Origin: Caulobacteraceae bacterium
GTDB lineage: Bacteria > Pseudomonadota > Alphaproteobacteria > Caulobacterales > Caulobacteraceae
Length of the DNA: 64,000 bases
Direction of reading: 5' to 3'
Assembly: GCA_019748095.1 (NCBI GenBank)
Contig: JAIEQA010000013.1
Span: forward strand, 19,758 to 83,757
Shown one piece after another: positions 45,585 through 54,579 of the stretch; position 1 is the first letter of the stretch, and each line of letters opens with the position of its first letter. The translations under genes were made by a program, and so were the position numbers. The notes under the pieces are model-generated. The model searched no databases, was not told where the DNA came from, and saw only the letters and a program-made list of their open reading frames with translations.

Positions 45585-46052
45585 GTGTCGCGTATCCGCC
45601 TCAATCCCTGCCTGTCCAAGATCCATCGCAGCTATTCAGTCGAAGAAGTCGCCCGCCTGTATGGCCTTCACCGCAACACCGTTCGATCCTGGCTGAACGA
45701 AGGAAGTTTGGCCGCCATCGACGGTGGTCGACCCGTTCTAGTCCAAGGGAAGGTGCTGAGGACCTTTCTGGAGGCTCGCAGGACGGCTGCCAAACGCCCC
45801 TGCCCCACGGGCACGCTCTACTGCTTTAAGTGCCGCGAACCCCGCGCTCCCGCGCTCGGCATGGCCGACTTCATGGCAAGCAACACGGGCTCCGGCAACA
45901 TTCGTGCGCTGTGCGATGTCTGCGGATCAACCATGCACCGACGCACGCGGTTTGAGGCGGTCGCGGCGGTCCTGCCTGGAATCGAGGTCCGCTTCGTGGA
46001 GGCAGCGCCGCGCATAGCAGAGGGGACGGCCCCCTCCCTGAAATGTGCCTAG
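45585..46052 (+). CDS. HTH protein with cysteine (zinc-ribbon-like) C-terminal region
   Basis: A 155-residue protein starting with GTG, 10 bases after the small HTH gene. Residues 14-60 (HRSYSVEEVARLYGLHRNTVRSWLNEGSL) are a helix-turn-helix; residues 73-115 hold two C-x-x-C pairs, CFKC and CDVC, separated by about 30 residues, consistent with a zinc ribbon. It precedes a tyrosine recombinase and may be its DNA-binding partner or regulator. Confidence 0.72.
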   Translation: MSRIRLNPCLSKIHRSYSVEEVARLYGLHRNTVRSWLNEGSLAAIDGGRPVLVQGKVLRTFLEARRTAAKRPCPTGTLYCFKCREPRAPALGMADFMASNTGSGNIRALCDVCGSTMHRRTRFEAVAAVLPGIEVRFVEAAPRIAEGTAPSLKCA

Positions 46053-46069
46053 GACAAGGACAGACGAAC

Positions 46070-47173
46070 ATGGCCAAGAACAACCCGGCGAACGAACGGA
46101 TCAAGCGGTCCTATTTCATCTATCTGCGTGAAGCGCGCCGGCGGAACGACAAGTCTGTCGACGAGGTCGCCAAGGCGCTGAGCCGCTTCGAAGAGGCGAC
46201 GGCGCGCAAGGACTTCGGCCGGTTCCATCGCGAACAAGCGGTGGCGTTCAAGCGCAAGCTGGACGACCAGATCAGCGCGCGCACCGGCGAACGTTTGAGC
46301 CGCGCCACGGTCCACTCCACCCTGTCCGCGCTCCGCAGCTTTTTCATCTGGCTGGCCGATCAGCCCGGTTTCAAACGCCGGATCAGTTATTCGGACGCGG
46401 ACTATTTCAACCTGGCGGAAAAGGACGTTCGCATCGCCAAGGCGGTCAGGGAGAAGTCATTCCCGACTCTGGAACAGGTCCACCATGTCCTGGCCACCAT
46501 TCCGGCCGATACGGATGTCCAGCGCCGCGACCGGGCCTTGATTGCCTTTAGTCTCCTGACCGGGGCCCGCGACGGCGCGCTCGCATCCTTCAAGCTCAAA
46601 CACGTCGACCTTGCCCAAGGGCGGCTGGATCAGGACGCCCGCGAGGTAAACACGAAATTCTCCAAGACCTTTTCGACCTGGTTTTTTCCAGTCGGTGGTC
46701 CGGCGCTGGAGATCGTCACCGACTGGATCAACCACCTGCGGGGCTCCCTGCTGTGGAGCGAGGCGGACCCGCTGTTCCCGGCGACACGGATGGCGATCGG
46801 ACCCGAGGGCGGGTTCATCGTGGTTGGACTGGAACGCCAACACTGGAGCACGGCCGAGCCGATCCGGCGGATTTTCCGCGAGGGGTTTACATTGTCGGGC
46901 CTGCCCTATTTCAAACCCCATTCCATCCGGGACACCTTGGTCCAGCTGGGCGAGCGCGCCTGCACCACACCTGAAGAGTTCAAGGCCTGGTCGCAGAACC
47001 TTGGCCATGAAAACGTGCTGACGACCTTCACGAGCTATGGTGCCGTGGCCTCGCACCGGCAGGCGACGCTGATCCGGGGCCTGGACGCGGCCCGTGCGCC
47101 GGAAACCATAGAGACGCGGCTTGCGCGGCTGGAATCCACTCTGACGGGTTCGGTGGTTGGCGCGGCTCGATAG
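46070..47173 (+). CDS. Second tyrosine recombinase (XerC/D-like) in the island
   Basis: 367 residues from ATG 46070, with AAGGAC 9 bases upstream. The N-terminal SAM-like domain ends near 110. Catalytic residues are Arg in LTGARDGALASF (about 166), HSIR (about 284-287), His in LGHENVLTTF (about 312) and Tyr in TSYGAV (about 322), an apparently complete set. It differs strongly from the P4-type integrase at the island end, so it is not a duplicate. It could belong to a nested element or be cargo linked to the HTH/zinc protein upstream. Confidence 0.87.
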   Translation: MAKNNPANERIKRSYFIYLREARRRNDKSVDEVAKALSRFEEATARKDFGRFHREQAVAFKRKLDDQISARTGERLSRATVHSTLSALRSFFIWLADQPGFKRRISYSDADYFNLAEKDVRIAKAVREKSFPTLEQVHHVLATIPADTDVQRRDRALIAFSLLTGARDGALASFKLKHVDLAQGRLDQDAREVNTKFSKTFSTWFFPVGGPALEIVTDWINHLRGSLLWSEADPLFPATRMAIGPEGGFIVVGLERQHWSTAEPIRRIFREGFTLSGLPYFKPHSIRDTLVQLGERACTTPEEFKAWSQNLGHENVLTTFTSYGAVASHRQATLIRGLDAARAPETIETRLARLESTLTGSVVGAAR

Positions 47174-47216
47174 GGGCTGCTAATCCGGATCACGATCGGA
47201 TCGCGCTTCAGGTGAA

Positions 47217-47230
47217 TCGTCTAGAGACGA
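47217..47230. promoter_or_regulatory. Short dyad upstream of the methyltransferase operon
   Basis: TCGTC-TAGA-GACGA, a perfect 5-bp dyad with 4-base centre, 46 bases before the methyltransferase GTG. It may be an operator for one of the island HTH proteins, or chance. Confidence 0.25.
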
Positions 47231-47275
47231 CCACCGGCACCGCCGTCGCGGAATCGATAACAGTCAGGTGAGTGC

Positions 47276-50020
47276 GTGAACGCGGTCGAGATCGAGGAAG
47301 CTGTTTCCGAGCTGGCCGCCGCCTCCTTCGACGCGGCTGAGTTTCCGTTCGCCTTCCTGACCGCGTTTGGAAACAAGGCCGTCACCGTGCAGCGGTTGCG
47401 GGCCGGATCGGGCAACGCATCGGACGTCGCCGGCGGGGTGCTTCAGCGCAACAACATCCATATGGCCGTCTGCGCCGAGGGTCGGGTCGCCGAGACGCTG
47501 AACGCCCTGCGCGCCAGTCCCAAGACTGGAGCTAACAAGGTCAAGTTTATCCTGGCGACGGACGGGCTGTTGCTGGAGGCCGAGGAACTGGTTACCGCGG
47601 AGACGCTGGCCTGCGGCTACGCGGACTTGGGAAACAAGTTCGGCTTCTTCCTGCCGCTGGCGGGCATCTCGACCGTCCGGCAGATCAAGGACAACCCGGT
47701 CGACATCAAGGCCACGAGCCGGCTGAACAAGCTCTATGTCGAGCTGCTGAAGGACAACCCGGATTGGGCAGGCGCGGCGCGGCGCCCGGAGCTCAACCAC
47801 CTGATGGCCCGGCTGATCTTCTGCATGTTCGCCGAGGACACCGGGATTTTCCCAAACGGCCTGTTCTCCAGGACCGTCGAGCAGATGAGCGACGGGGAGA
47901 ACACCCACGAGATCCTGACCGAGCTGTTTCGCGCCATGGCCACCCACGGCGACCACCGCGTCGCCGCCGGCATCAAGTCTTGGGCGGACCGGTTTCCCTA
48001 CGTGAACGGCGGTCTGTTCGCCGACGCCGGCGAATGCCCCCGGTTCAGCAAGATCGCCCGCACCTATCTGCTTCGGGCTGCCGGCCTGAACTGGCAGCAA
48101 ATCAATCCGGACATCTTCGGGTCGATGATCCAGGCGGTCGCTGACGACGAAGAGCGCGGCGCGCTGGGCATGCACTACACCAGCGTGCCCAACATCCTGA
48201 AGGTGCTGAACCCGCTGTTCCTCGACGACCTGCAAGCCCAGCTGGAAGAGGCCGGCGACAACGCCCGCGCCCTGCTAAATCTGCGTAAGCGAATGGCGAA
48301 AATCCGGGTGTTCGACCCGGCCTGCGGGTCCGGCAACTTCCTGGTTATCGCCTACAAGGAAATGCGTAGGATCGAGGCCGAGATCAATCGCCGGCGGGGT
48401 GAACGCGACCGGCGTAGCGAGATCCCGCTAACCAACTACCGGGGCATCGAGCTACGCGACTTCCCGGCCGAGATCGCCCGCCTGGCCCTGATCATTGCTG
48501 AGTATCAGAGCGACGTGATCTATCGGGGGCAAAAGGATGCGTTGGCGGATTTCCTTCCGCTGGACGCTCAAAACTGGATCACTTGCGGCAATGCTCTACG
48601 GCTGGACTGGTTAAATCTGTGGGGGGCTACCGGCAGAGCGGTGAAGCTGCGAGGCGACGACCTGTTCAACACGCCTCAGGATCAAGCAGAAGTCGACTTC
48701 GAGAACGTAGGTGGCGAGACTTACCTCTGCGGAAACCCCCCTTATAAAGGTCGTAATAAGAAAGGGGAATCAGAGAGAGAGGAGACAGAGGCAACGTTTT
48801 CCAAATACCGAGGTTCATTTGCATCACTCGATTATGTCGCGAACTGGTTCATTAAGGCGACGGAGTTCTGCACTAAAACTGATGCATCCGCTGCATTTGT
48901 GGCAACAAATTCAGTTTGCCAAGGTGAGCAAGTCGCTCTGCTGTGGCCCTTAGTCTACGCCTCAGGATTGGAAATATTTTTTGCACATTCGTCTTTCCGA
49001 TGGTCAAACCTCGCGGCGGACGAGGCAGGCGTAACGGTTGTTATCGTCGGCATTGCGCAGACCTCGCGCCGATTAAAGCGCTTATTTGTTGGTTCCGAGG
49101 TGCGGGAAGTAGAGGGAATAACCCCCTATCTCACCCCGGGGGACCCGGTTATTGTAAGGAAGACGGAACAACCCATTTCGGCTGTGGCTCGAATGTATTT
49201 GGGCAACATGGCTAAAGATGGTGGAAATCTTATCTTCACCTTAGATGAGGGCCGTGCCCTGGTGGAGGAGGGGGGTGTGCGCCGCTCATTCATCAGAAAA
49301 TTCTATGGCTCAGAGGAGGTTATCAACTGTAAGCCAAGGGCATGCCTCTGGCTGACCGATGAGGAATTGCCTGAAGCAGTAGCGTCAAAGCCGGTGGCAG
49401 AAATTCTCGAGAGGGTTCGGAGATTCAGAAGTGCGAGCGCCGCATCGTCAACTCGTGTTCATGCTCGAACGCCGCATCGCTTTGTACAGCTTTCAGCATC
49501 GGTTGGTGAAACGGCCATTGTTGTTCCTCGAGTATCATCAGAACGTCGAGAATACTTGCCCGTCGACTTGATGGCGGATGGTCCTGTAATCGGCGACAAG
49601 TGCTATTCGCTTTATGACGCGCCGATTTGGCATCTTTCTCTAGTCGCATCGCGACTTCACCGCGCATGGATTGGAACGGTGTGTTCGCGCCTTGAGTTGC
49701 GGTTCTCATATGGAAATACCCTCGGCTGGAACACCTTCCCGATTCCGACACTGACGGAAAAGAACAAGGCCGACCTGACCCGCTGCGCCGAGGACATCCT
49801 GCTGGCTCGGGAGGCGCACTACCCGGCCACAATCGCCGACCTCTACGATCCCGGCGCCATGCCCGACGACCTGCGCCGCGCACATGAGCGCAACGACGAG
49901 ACGCTGGAGCGCATCTATATCGGTCGCACCTTCCGCAATGATACCGAACGCCTTGAGAAACTGTTCGAGCTCTACACAAAGATGACGACTGCCAGCGGCG
50001 CAAAGTCCAAGACGAACTGA
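47276..50020 (+). CDS. MmeI-like adenine-specific DNA methyltransferase, no nuclease domain seen
   Basis: A 914-residue enzyme starting with GTG 47276 (AGGTGAG upstream). A distinctive N-terminal domain (FLTAFGNKAVTVQRLRAG..GGVLQRNNIHMAV..KVKFILATDG) is followed by an MmeI-like helical spacer (LNHLMARLIFCMFAEDTGIFP, about 173-192), motif I VFDPACGSGNF (Asp347) and motif IV CGNPPY (487-490), typical of N6-adenine enzymes, then a target-recognition region and a C-terminal helical tail. The D..ExK endonuclease motif of true MmeI is not visible. From about 48500 to 49720 the DNA is near 50% G+C by eye against a much richer flank, so the recognition domain looks swapped in. First gene of a four-gene operon. 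Confidence 0.87.
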   Translation: MNAVEIEEAVSELAAASFDAAEFPFAFLTAFGNKAVTVQRLRAGSGNASDVAGGVLQRNNIHMAVCAEGRVAETLNALRASPKTGANKVKFILATDGLLLEAEELVTAETLACGYADLGNKFGFFLPLAGISTVRQIKDNPVDIKATSRLNKLYVELLKDNPDWAGAARRPELNHLMARLIFCMFAEDTGIFPNGLFSRTVEQMSDGENTHEILTELFRAMATHGDHRVAAGIKSWADRFPYVNGGLFADAGECPRFSKIARTYLLRAAGLNWQQINPDIFGSMIQAVADDEERGALGMHYTSVPNILKVLNPLFLDDLQAQLEEAGDNARALLNLRKRMAKIRVFDPACGSGNFLVIAYKEMRRIEAEINRRRGERDRRSEIPLTNYRGIELRDFPAEIARLALIIAEYQSDVIYRGQKDALADFLPLDAQNWITCGNALRLDWLNLWGATGRAVKLRGDDLFNTPQDQAEVDFENVGGETYLCGNPPYKGRNKKGESEREETEATFSKYRGSFASLDYVANWFIKATEFCTKTDASAAFVATNSVCQGEQVALLWPLVYASGLEIFFAHSSFRWSNLAADEAGVTVVIVGIAQTSRRLKRLFVGSEVREVEGITPYLTPGDPVIVRKTEQPISAVARMYLGNMAKDGGNLIFTLDEGRALVEEGGVRRSFIRKFYGSEEVINCKPRACLWLTDEELPEAVASKPVAEILERVRRFRSASAASSTRVHARTPHRFVQLSASVGETAIVVPRVSSERREYLPVDLMADGPVIGDKCYSLYDAPIWHLSLVASRLHRAWIGTVCSRLELRFSYGNTLGWNTFPIPTLTEKNKADLTRCAEDILLAREAHYPATIADLYDPGAMPDDLRRAHERNDETLERIYIGRTFRNDTERLEKLFELYTKMTTASGAKSKTN

Positions 50021-50021
50021 G

Positions 50022-51200
50022 GTGGCAAACACTCAAAAGCCAGCGCAAGGTTGGGACGCCCAAGCCATCCAGAAAATCGCCAACGCCTACTACGGCGGAT
50101 ATGGCAACATGTTCGAGGCCCATGACTGGCCGGAGCGCAGCACCAAGATCATGCCGGCTGTCCAATCAAGGGTCGTCGAGGCCTATGGTAGCATCCGAGA
50201 TTTTGAGGAAGCGCACCCGCCTGGCGATGGCATGTTTCCGATGGAGGCCATCAAAGCTGATCCGCCCAATGTCTGGCTGACCAGCTTTTACGGTTTCCGG
50301 CCGGAGGAGTGGGGGTTTCTCGGGTTTTCAGACCCGAAGATGCACGCGAGCTTTATCAACCGCAGCAAGCCAGGTGTGTTGGTCGTTGTGTACGGCGGGC
50401 CGAAGGCCAAACCGGAAGAACGCGGCCGGGTAATCGGCATTCAACAGTGTTCCCATCAGTCAGGAACGGCGCGGCAATTTATGGCTCCGGCGGCTTGGGC
50501 GCAGAAAGAACAGGATCCCGAAAGAGACCGAAGGTGGGATCACGCGGTGAAGGCGACGCGGGCTTGGCGCGTTACCCCCGAAACGCAGGTCGCCGTCGCG
50601 ACCTTCGCCCCAGACACCTACACCCCTGGGCGAGGCCAGGCGATTGGCTCTTGGGGCATGCCGCTCTCACGCGCGGAAGCGTTGAATATCCTAAAGTTCG
50701 ATTTGCAGGAATGCAGCGTCTATGGGGAGAACTCTATCATTGGGTCCTTCCCAGGCACCGCGAAACAGGTCTTCGCCCCGAGCAAGGCTGGACCTGTCTC
50801 ACAGACGCCATTTCTCACGCAGGAATCGGAAGGCCCCAAGCACCTCTACATACTCGCCCTGAAGGGCGACACCGACGCGTTCCTAGGCGATGCGGCCGAT
50901 GGAAAGTTGATTGTAAAGGCCGGCTTCTCAAAAAGCCCGAAAACCCGGTGCGACGACCACAATCGCGCCTTGCCCAAAGAATGCGCGTTCGGCTGGGAAA
51001 TTCTGCACTGCGGGGTCTCTGCCGGCCATCTGCCTTACCCTTCGTCGGGCCATGCGAAAGCTGGCGAACGAACGATGCAAGAAGTGCTGTGCACGCTCGG
51101 CGGTCGTTCACTGGGGGGAGAGTTCTTTCTGGCCGAGCGTGAACTTATCGCGGCGGCGTGGGAGAAGGGCAATCAGGCGGCGAGAGATCACAAGACATGA
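50022..51200 (+). CDS. Putative modified-base reader fused to a GIY-YIG-like nuclease domain
   Basis: A 392-residue protein starting with GTG one base after the methyltransferase stop. Residues about 82-236 (NVWLTSFYGF.., RGRVIGIQQ, AWRV..) have the feel of a PUA/EVE-type beta barrel, which in other proteins binds modified bases; this is pattern-based and uncertain. Residues 273-372 read as a GIY-YIG-like domain: LYILALKG (strand 1), IVKAGFSKSPKTR (strand 2 and helix Arg), FGWEIL, then Glu in GERTMQEVL; the second tripeptide is K-A-G rather than Y-I-G. G+C is lower than in the helicase gene after it. It may confer or modulate cleavage of foreign modified DNA. Confidence 0.65.
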   Translation: MANTQKPAQGWDAQAIQKIANAYYGGYGNMFEAHDWPERSTKIMPAVQSRVVEAYGSIRDFEEAHPPGDGMFPMEAIKADPPNVWLTSFYGFRPEEWGFLGFSDPKMHASFINRSKPGVLVVVYGGPKAKPEERGRVIGIQQCSHQSGTARQFMAPAAWAQKEQDPERDRRWDHAVKATRAWRVTPETQVAVATFAPDTYTPGRGQAIGSWGMPLSRAEALNILKFDLQECSVYGENSIIGSFPGTAKQVFAPSKAGPVSQTPFLTQESEGPKHLYILALKGDTDAFLGDAADGKLIVKAGFSKSPKTRCDDHNRALPKECAFGWEILHCGVSAGHLPYPSSGHAKAGERTMQEVLCTLGGRSLGGEFFLAERELIAAAWEKGNQAARDHKT

Positions 51201-53269
51201 CAAACCCCACGCTCTCGACCGTTCCCTCCGTTTCGCTACGCACCGGTCAGACCGGCGCCTCAACCAGGCCCAACGAGATGGGCATGCGTGCCATGCAGGA
51301 ACTGGCCTTTGATCGTCGGGGCGAGCAGTACCTGCTGATCAAGTCGCCGCCGGCGTCAGGCAAGTCGCGCGCGCTGATGTTCATCGCCTTGGACAAGCTG
51401 CACAACCAGGGGCGCGCCAAAGCGGTCATCGTCGTGCCGGAGCGGTCGATCGGCGGCAGTTTCGCCAATGAGGCCCTTTCGGAATTCGGTTTCTGGGCTG
51501 ACTGGACGGTCAAGCCGCAATGGAACCTGTGCAACGCGCCGGGCATCGATGAGCCGCGCGTGGCCAAGTCCAAGGTCAAGGCAGTAGGTGAGTTCCTGGC
51601 CAGCGATGATCAGGTGCTGGTGTGCACCCATGCCACATTCCGTTTCGCGGTCGACGAGCTGGGCGTGGAGGCCTTCGATAGCTGCCTGATCGCCGTCGAC
51701 GAGTTCCATCACGTCAGCAGCAACCCGGACAATCGGCTGGGTGCGCAGATCGCCCAATTCATCGCGCGCGACAAGGCGCATATCGTGGCCATGACGGGCT
51801 CCTATTTCCGGGGAGACGCCGAGGCCGTGCTTAGCCCTGGCGACGAGGCGCGGTTCGTGACCGTGACCTATACCTACCACCAGCAGCTGAACGGGTATGA
51901 GCATCTGAAGACGCTCGACATCGGCTATTTCTTCTACGCCGGGAGCTATCTGGACAGCATCATGAAGGTGCTCGATCCGGACCTGAAGACCATCGTCCAC
52001 ATACCCAACGTCAACGCTCGCGAAAGCACCTCCGACAAGATCAAGGAGGCCAACGAGATCATGAGCGCCTTGGGCGACTGGCAGGGCGAGGACCCGGCGA
52101 CGGGCTTTCACCTGATCCGCCGGCCGGACGGGCGGGTGCTCAAGGTGGCGGACCTGGTCGACGACGACGGTCCCCGCCGCGACAAGGTGATCGGCGCGCT
52201 GAAGAACCCGGCCCATCGTAACGACCGGGACCATGTCGATATCATCATCGCCTTGGGCATGGCCAAGGAGGGCTTTGACTGGATCTGGTGCGAGCATGCT
52301 CTGACGGTCGGCTATCGCTCCAGCCTGACCGAGATCATCCAGATCATCGGCCGCGCCACCCGTGACGCGCCAGGCAAGGCCTCGGCCCGGTTTACCAACC
52401 TGATCGCCGAGCCGGACGCCAGCCAGGAGCTGGTCGTCGACGCCCTGAACGACACCCTGAAGGCCATCGCCGCCAGCCTCCTGATGGAACAGGTATTGGC
52501 CCCGCGCTTCGACTTCACGCCTAAGGACCTCGGCCCCAAGCCGGGATTTGACTACGGCCCGGCCGGCTATCAGGAGGACGGGAAGCACGCCAACGTTGGC
52601 TTCAATGAGAAGACTGGCCAGTTCCACATGGAGATCAAGGGGCTGGTCACGCCGTCCAGCCCCGAGGCGAAGCGCATCTGTCAGGAAGACCTGAACGAGA
52701 TCATTACCGCCTTTGTGCAGGACAAGACGGTGGTTGAGCGCGGCATCTTCGACGACGAAACCGCCCCGCAGGAGCTGACCCAGTTGCGAATGGGCAAGAT
52801 CGTGCGCGACCGCTTCCCCGAACTGACCGACGAAGATCAGGAGGCCGTCCGCCAGCATGCCGTCGCGGCGCTGAACATGACGCAGAAAGCCAAGGTCATG
52901 GTGGTCGGAGGCGACGACCCGGAGCTTAAGGGCAGCACGGCCTTTGTCGACGGAGTGCGCAAGTTTGCCCTGAGCGTCCGCGAACTGGACATCGACCTGA
53001 TCGACGGCATCAACCCCTTCGAAGCGGCCTATTCGGTGCTGGCCAAGTCGATGAACGAGCAGATGCTGAAACAGGTCGAGGCGGCCATCGCCGGCAAGCG
53101 GGCGGGAATTCCGATCGAGGAGGCCCGCGACCTAGCCAAGCGCGCCCGCAAGTTCAGGGACGAGCGCGGCCGGCTGCCCGACATCAAGTCGCAGGATGCC
53201 TGGGAACGGCGCATGGCCGAGGGCGTGGAAGTGCTCCGTCGGCATGTGGCGTTAAACCCGAATGGCTGA
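51197..53269 (+). CDS. DEAD/DEAH-box (SF2, restriction-type) helicase
   Basis: 690 residues from ATG 51197, which overlaps the previous stop as ATGA. Walker A SPPASGKS (50-57), motif II VDEFHHV (DEFH at 168-171), motif III MTGSY and motif VI QIIGRATRDAPGK (about 382) define a superfamily-2 translocase of the type found in type I/III restriction enzymes. The C-terminal 250 residues are charged and helical with no known nuclease motif. It probably supplies ATP-driven DNA translocation to the methyltransferase and nuclease partners. Confidence 0.9.
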   Translation: MTNPTLSTVPSVSLRTGQTGASTRPNEMGMRAMQELAFDRRGEQYLLIKSPPASGKSRALMFIALDKLHNQGRAKAVIVVPERSIGGSFANEALSEFGFWADWTVKPQWNLCNAPGIDEPRVAKSKVKAVGEFLASDDQVLVCTHATFRFAVDELGVEAFDSCLIAVDEFHHVSSNPDNRLGAQIAQFIARDKAHIVAMTGSYFRGDAEAVLSPGDEARFVTVTYTYHQQLNGYEHLKTLDIGYFFYAGSYLDSIMKVLDPDLKTIVHIPNVNARESTSDKIKEANEIMSALGDWQGEDPATGFHLIRRPDGRVLKVADLVDDDGPRRDKVIGALKNPAHRNDRDHVDIIIALGMAKEGFDWIWCEHALTVGYRSSLTEIIQIIGRATRDAPGKASARFTNLIAEPDASQELVVDALNDTLKAIAASLLMEQVLAPRFDFTPKDLGPKPGFDYGPAGYQEDGKHANVGFNEKTGQFHMEIKGLVTPSSPEAKRICQEDLNEIITAFVQDKTVVERGIFDDETAPQELTQLRMGKIVRDRFPELTDEDQEAVRQHAVAALNMTQKAKVMVVGGDDPELKGSTAFVDGVRKFALSVRELDIDLIDGINPFEAAYSVLAKSMNEQMLKQVEAAIAGKRAGIPIEEARDLAKRARKFRDERGRLPDIKSQDAWERRMAEGVEVLRRHVALNPNG

Positions 53270-54455
53270 GCTGAGCGATCTGGAGCTGCTGTCTGACCTC
53301 GGCGTCGAGATCGAGACAAAGAAGGCCGCCGCGCGCACGCCGCGCGAGGAGCGGATCATCGCCGGCTTCGAGGACATCCTGAAGTTCGTCGACGAGCATG
53401 GCCACGCGCCGCGCCACGGCGAGGACCGCGACATCTTCGAACGGCTTTATGCGGTGCGGCTGGATCGAATCCGCGCCCAGGCTGACTGCCGGGTCCTGGT
53501 CGAGCCCATGGACAAGCACGGCCTGCTGAACGGCAGCAGCGGCGTCGCCGAAGAACCGGTCGAGTTTGATGACGACGCCGATCTGTTGGCGGACTTGGGT
53601 GTTGCGCCAGGCGGGGTTGATGACATTTCTGTCCTTAGAAATGTCCGGTCCCGCGACGAGGTCAAGGCGGCCGAGGAAGTCGCCAACCGCAAGGTCTGCG
53701 CGGAATTCGAGATATTCAAGCCGCTGTTCGCGGCCGTGAAGCGTGACCTCGAAACCGGCGGCCGTGAAGCCCGTCGTTTTGGCGAGGACGCGGGGATCAA
53801 GTCAGGCGAGTTTTTCATCTTGGGTGGCCAGATGGTCTATGTGGCCGAGGTGCTGGAATCCTTCGTCACGGAATACGGCCGCCCCGACAGCCGACTGCGT
53901 GTCATCTATGACAACGGCACCGAAAGCGACCTGCTGCTGCGGTCATTGCAGCGGGGGCTCTACAAGGACGAGACCGGCCGCCGGATCACCGACCCGATCG
54001 CGGGCCCCTTGTTCGGCCACGAAAGTCAGGACGACGATCTGGAGAGCGGCACGATCTACGTCCTGCGCAGCAAATCCGACCACCCGGACGTCGCCGCCAA
54101 CCGCGACCTGATCCACAAAATCGGAGTGACGGGAGGGACGGTCGAGGCCCGGATCGCTCAGGCGACCACCGACCCGACCTATCTCTTGGCAGAGGTGGAG
54201 ATCATCGCGACCTACAAGCTGTTCAACATCAACCGGACCCGGCTGGAGAACCTTCTGCACCGGGTGTTCGCCCCCGCGCGCCTAGACCTGACCATCCCCG
54301 ACCGGTTCGGCGATCCGGTTCGTCCGAGGGAGTGGTACATCGTTCCGCTGCAAGCGATCGACGAGGCCGTCCAAAAGGTCAGAGACGGCTCGATAACCGA
54401 TTTCAGATATGACCCCGGAAGGGCCGCTCTGGTGCAGATTGATTCGTCGAAATAG
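53262..54455 (+). CDS. GIY-YIG nuclease family protein (T5orf172/MUG113-like)
   Basis: A 397-residue protein whose ATG lies 8 bases inside the helicase gene. The N-terminus has two related short motifs, LELLSDLGVE and ADLLADLGVA, and a conserved R-I-I-A-G-F-E-D-I..F-V-D-E-H-G-H-A-P..D-I-F-E-R-L-Y-A-V-R-L-D-R-I block. The nuclease domain is at about 264-345: GTIYVLRS (strand 1), HKIGVTGG (strand 2; K-I-G in place of Y-I-G), a helix Arg in VEARI, and the metal-binding Glu in RTRLENLLHRVF (about 329). Likely the main cutting subunit of the operon. Confidence 0.87.
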   Translation: MAELSDLELLSDLGVEIETKKAAARTPREERIIAGFEDILKFVDEHGHAPRHGEDRDIFERLYAVRLDRIRAQADCRVLVEPMDKHGLLNGSSGVAEEPVEFDDDADLLADLGVAPGGVDDISVLRNVRSRDEVKAAEEVANRKVCAEFEIFKPLFAAVKRDLETGGREARRFGEDAGIKSGEFFILGGQMVYVAEVLESFVTEYGRPDSRLRVIYDNGTESDLLLRSLQRGLYKDETGRRITDPIAGPLFGHESQDDDLESGTIYVLRSKSDHPDVAANRDLIHKIGVTGGTVEARIAQATTDPTYLLAEVEIIATYKLFNINRTRLENLLHRVFAPARLDLTIPDRFGDPVRPREWYIVPLQAIDEAVQKVRDGSITDFRYDPGRAALVQIDSSK

Positions 54456-54496
54456 CCGGCCGCAGGCGATAAAAATGGGTAGGTGCCGCCAGCCGA

Positions 54497-54520
54497 TGGG
54501 GGCCCTTTTGGGGGCTCTTT
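54497..54520. repeat. Candidate integrase arm-type repeats, right end
   Basis: Two adjacent copies, TGGGGGCCCTTT and TGGGGGCTCTTT, match the repeats beside attL (43372-43422). They lie in the 124-base gap between the nuclease gene and attR, as expected for integrase arm sites on both sides of the element; the second could also act as part of a terminator. Confidence 0.45.
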
Positions 54521-54579
54521 GAAATAGCCACTTCTCGGTAATCAACGAAATCAACTACTTAGCTTATGGATGTGATGCC

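Noticed and set aside
47276..54455. BREX or DISARM assignment for the island operon
   Set aside because: No PglZ-type phosphatase, BrxC-like ATPase, DrmB (DUF1998) or phospholipase-D protein is present.
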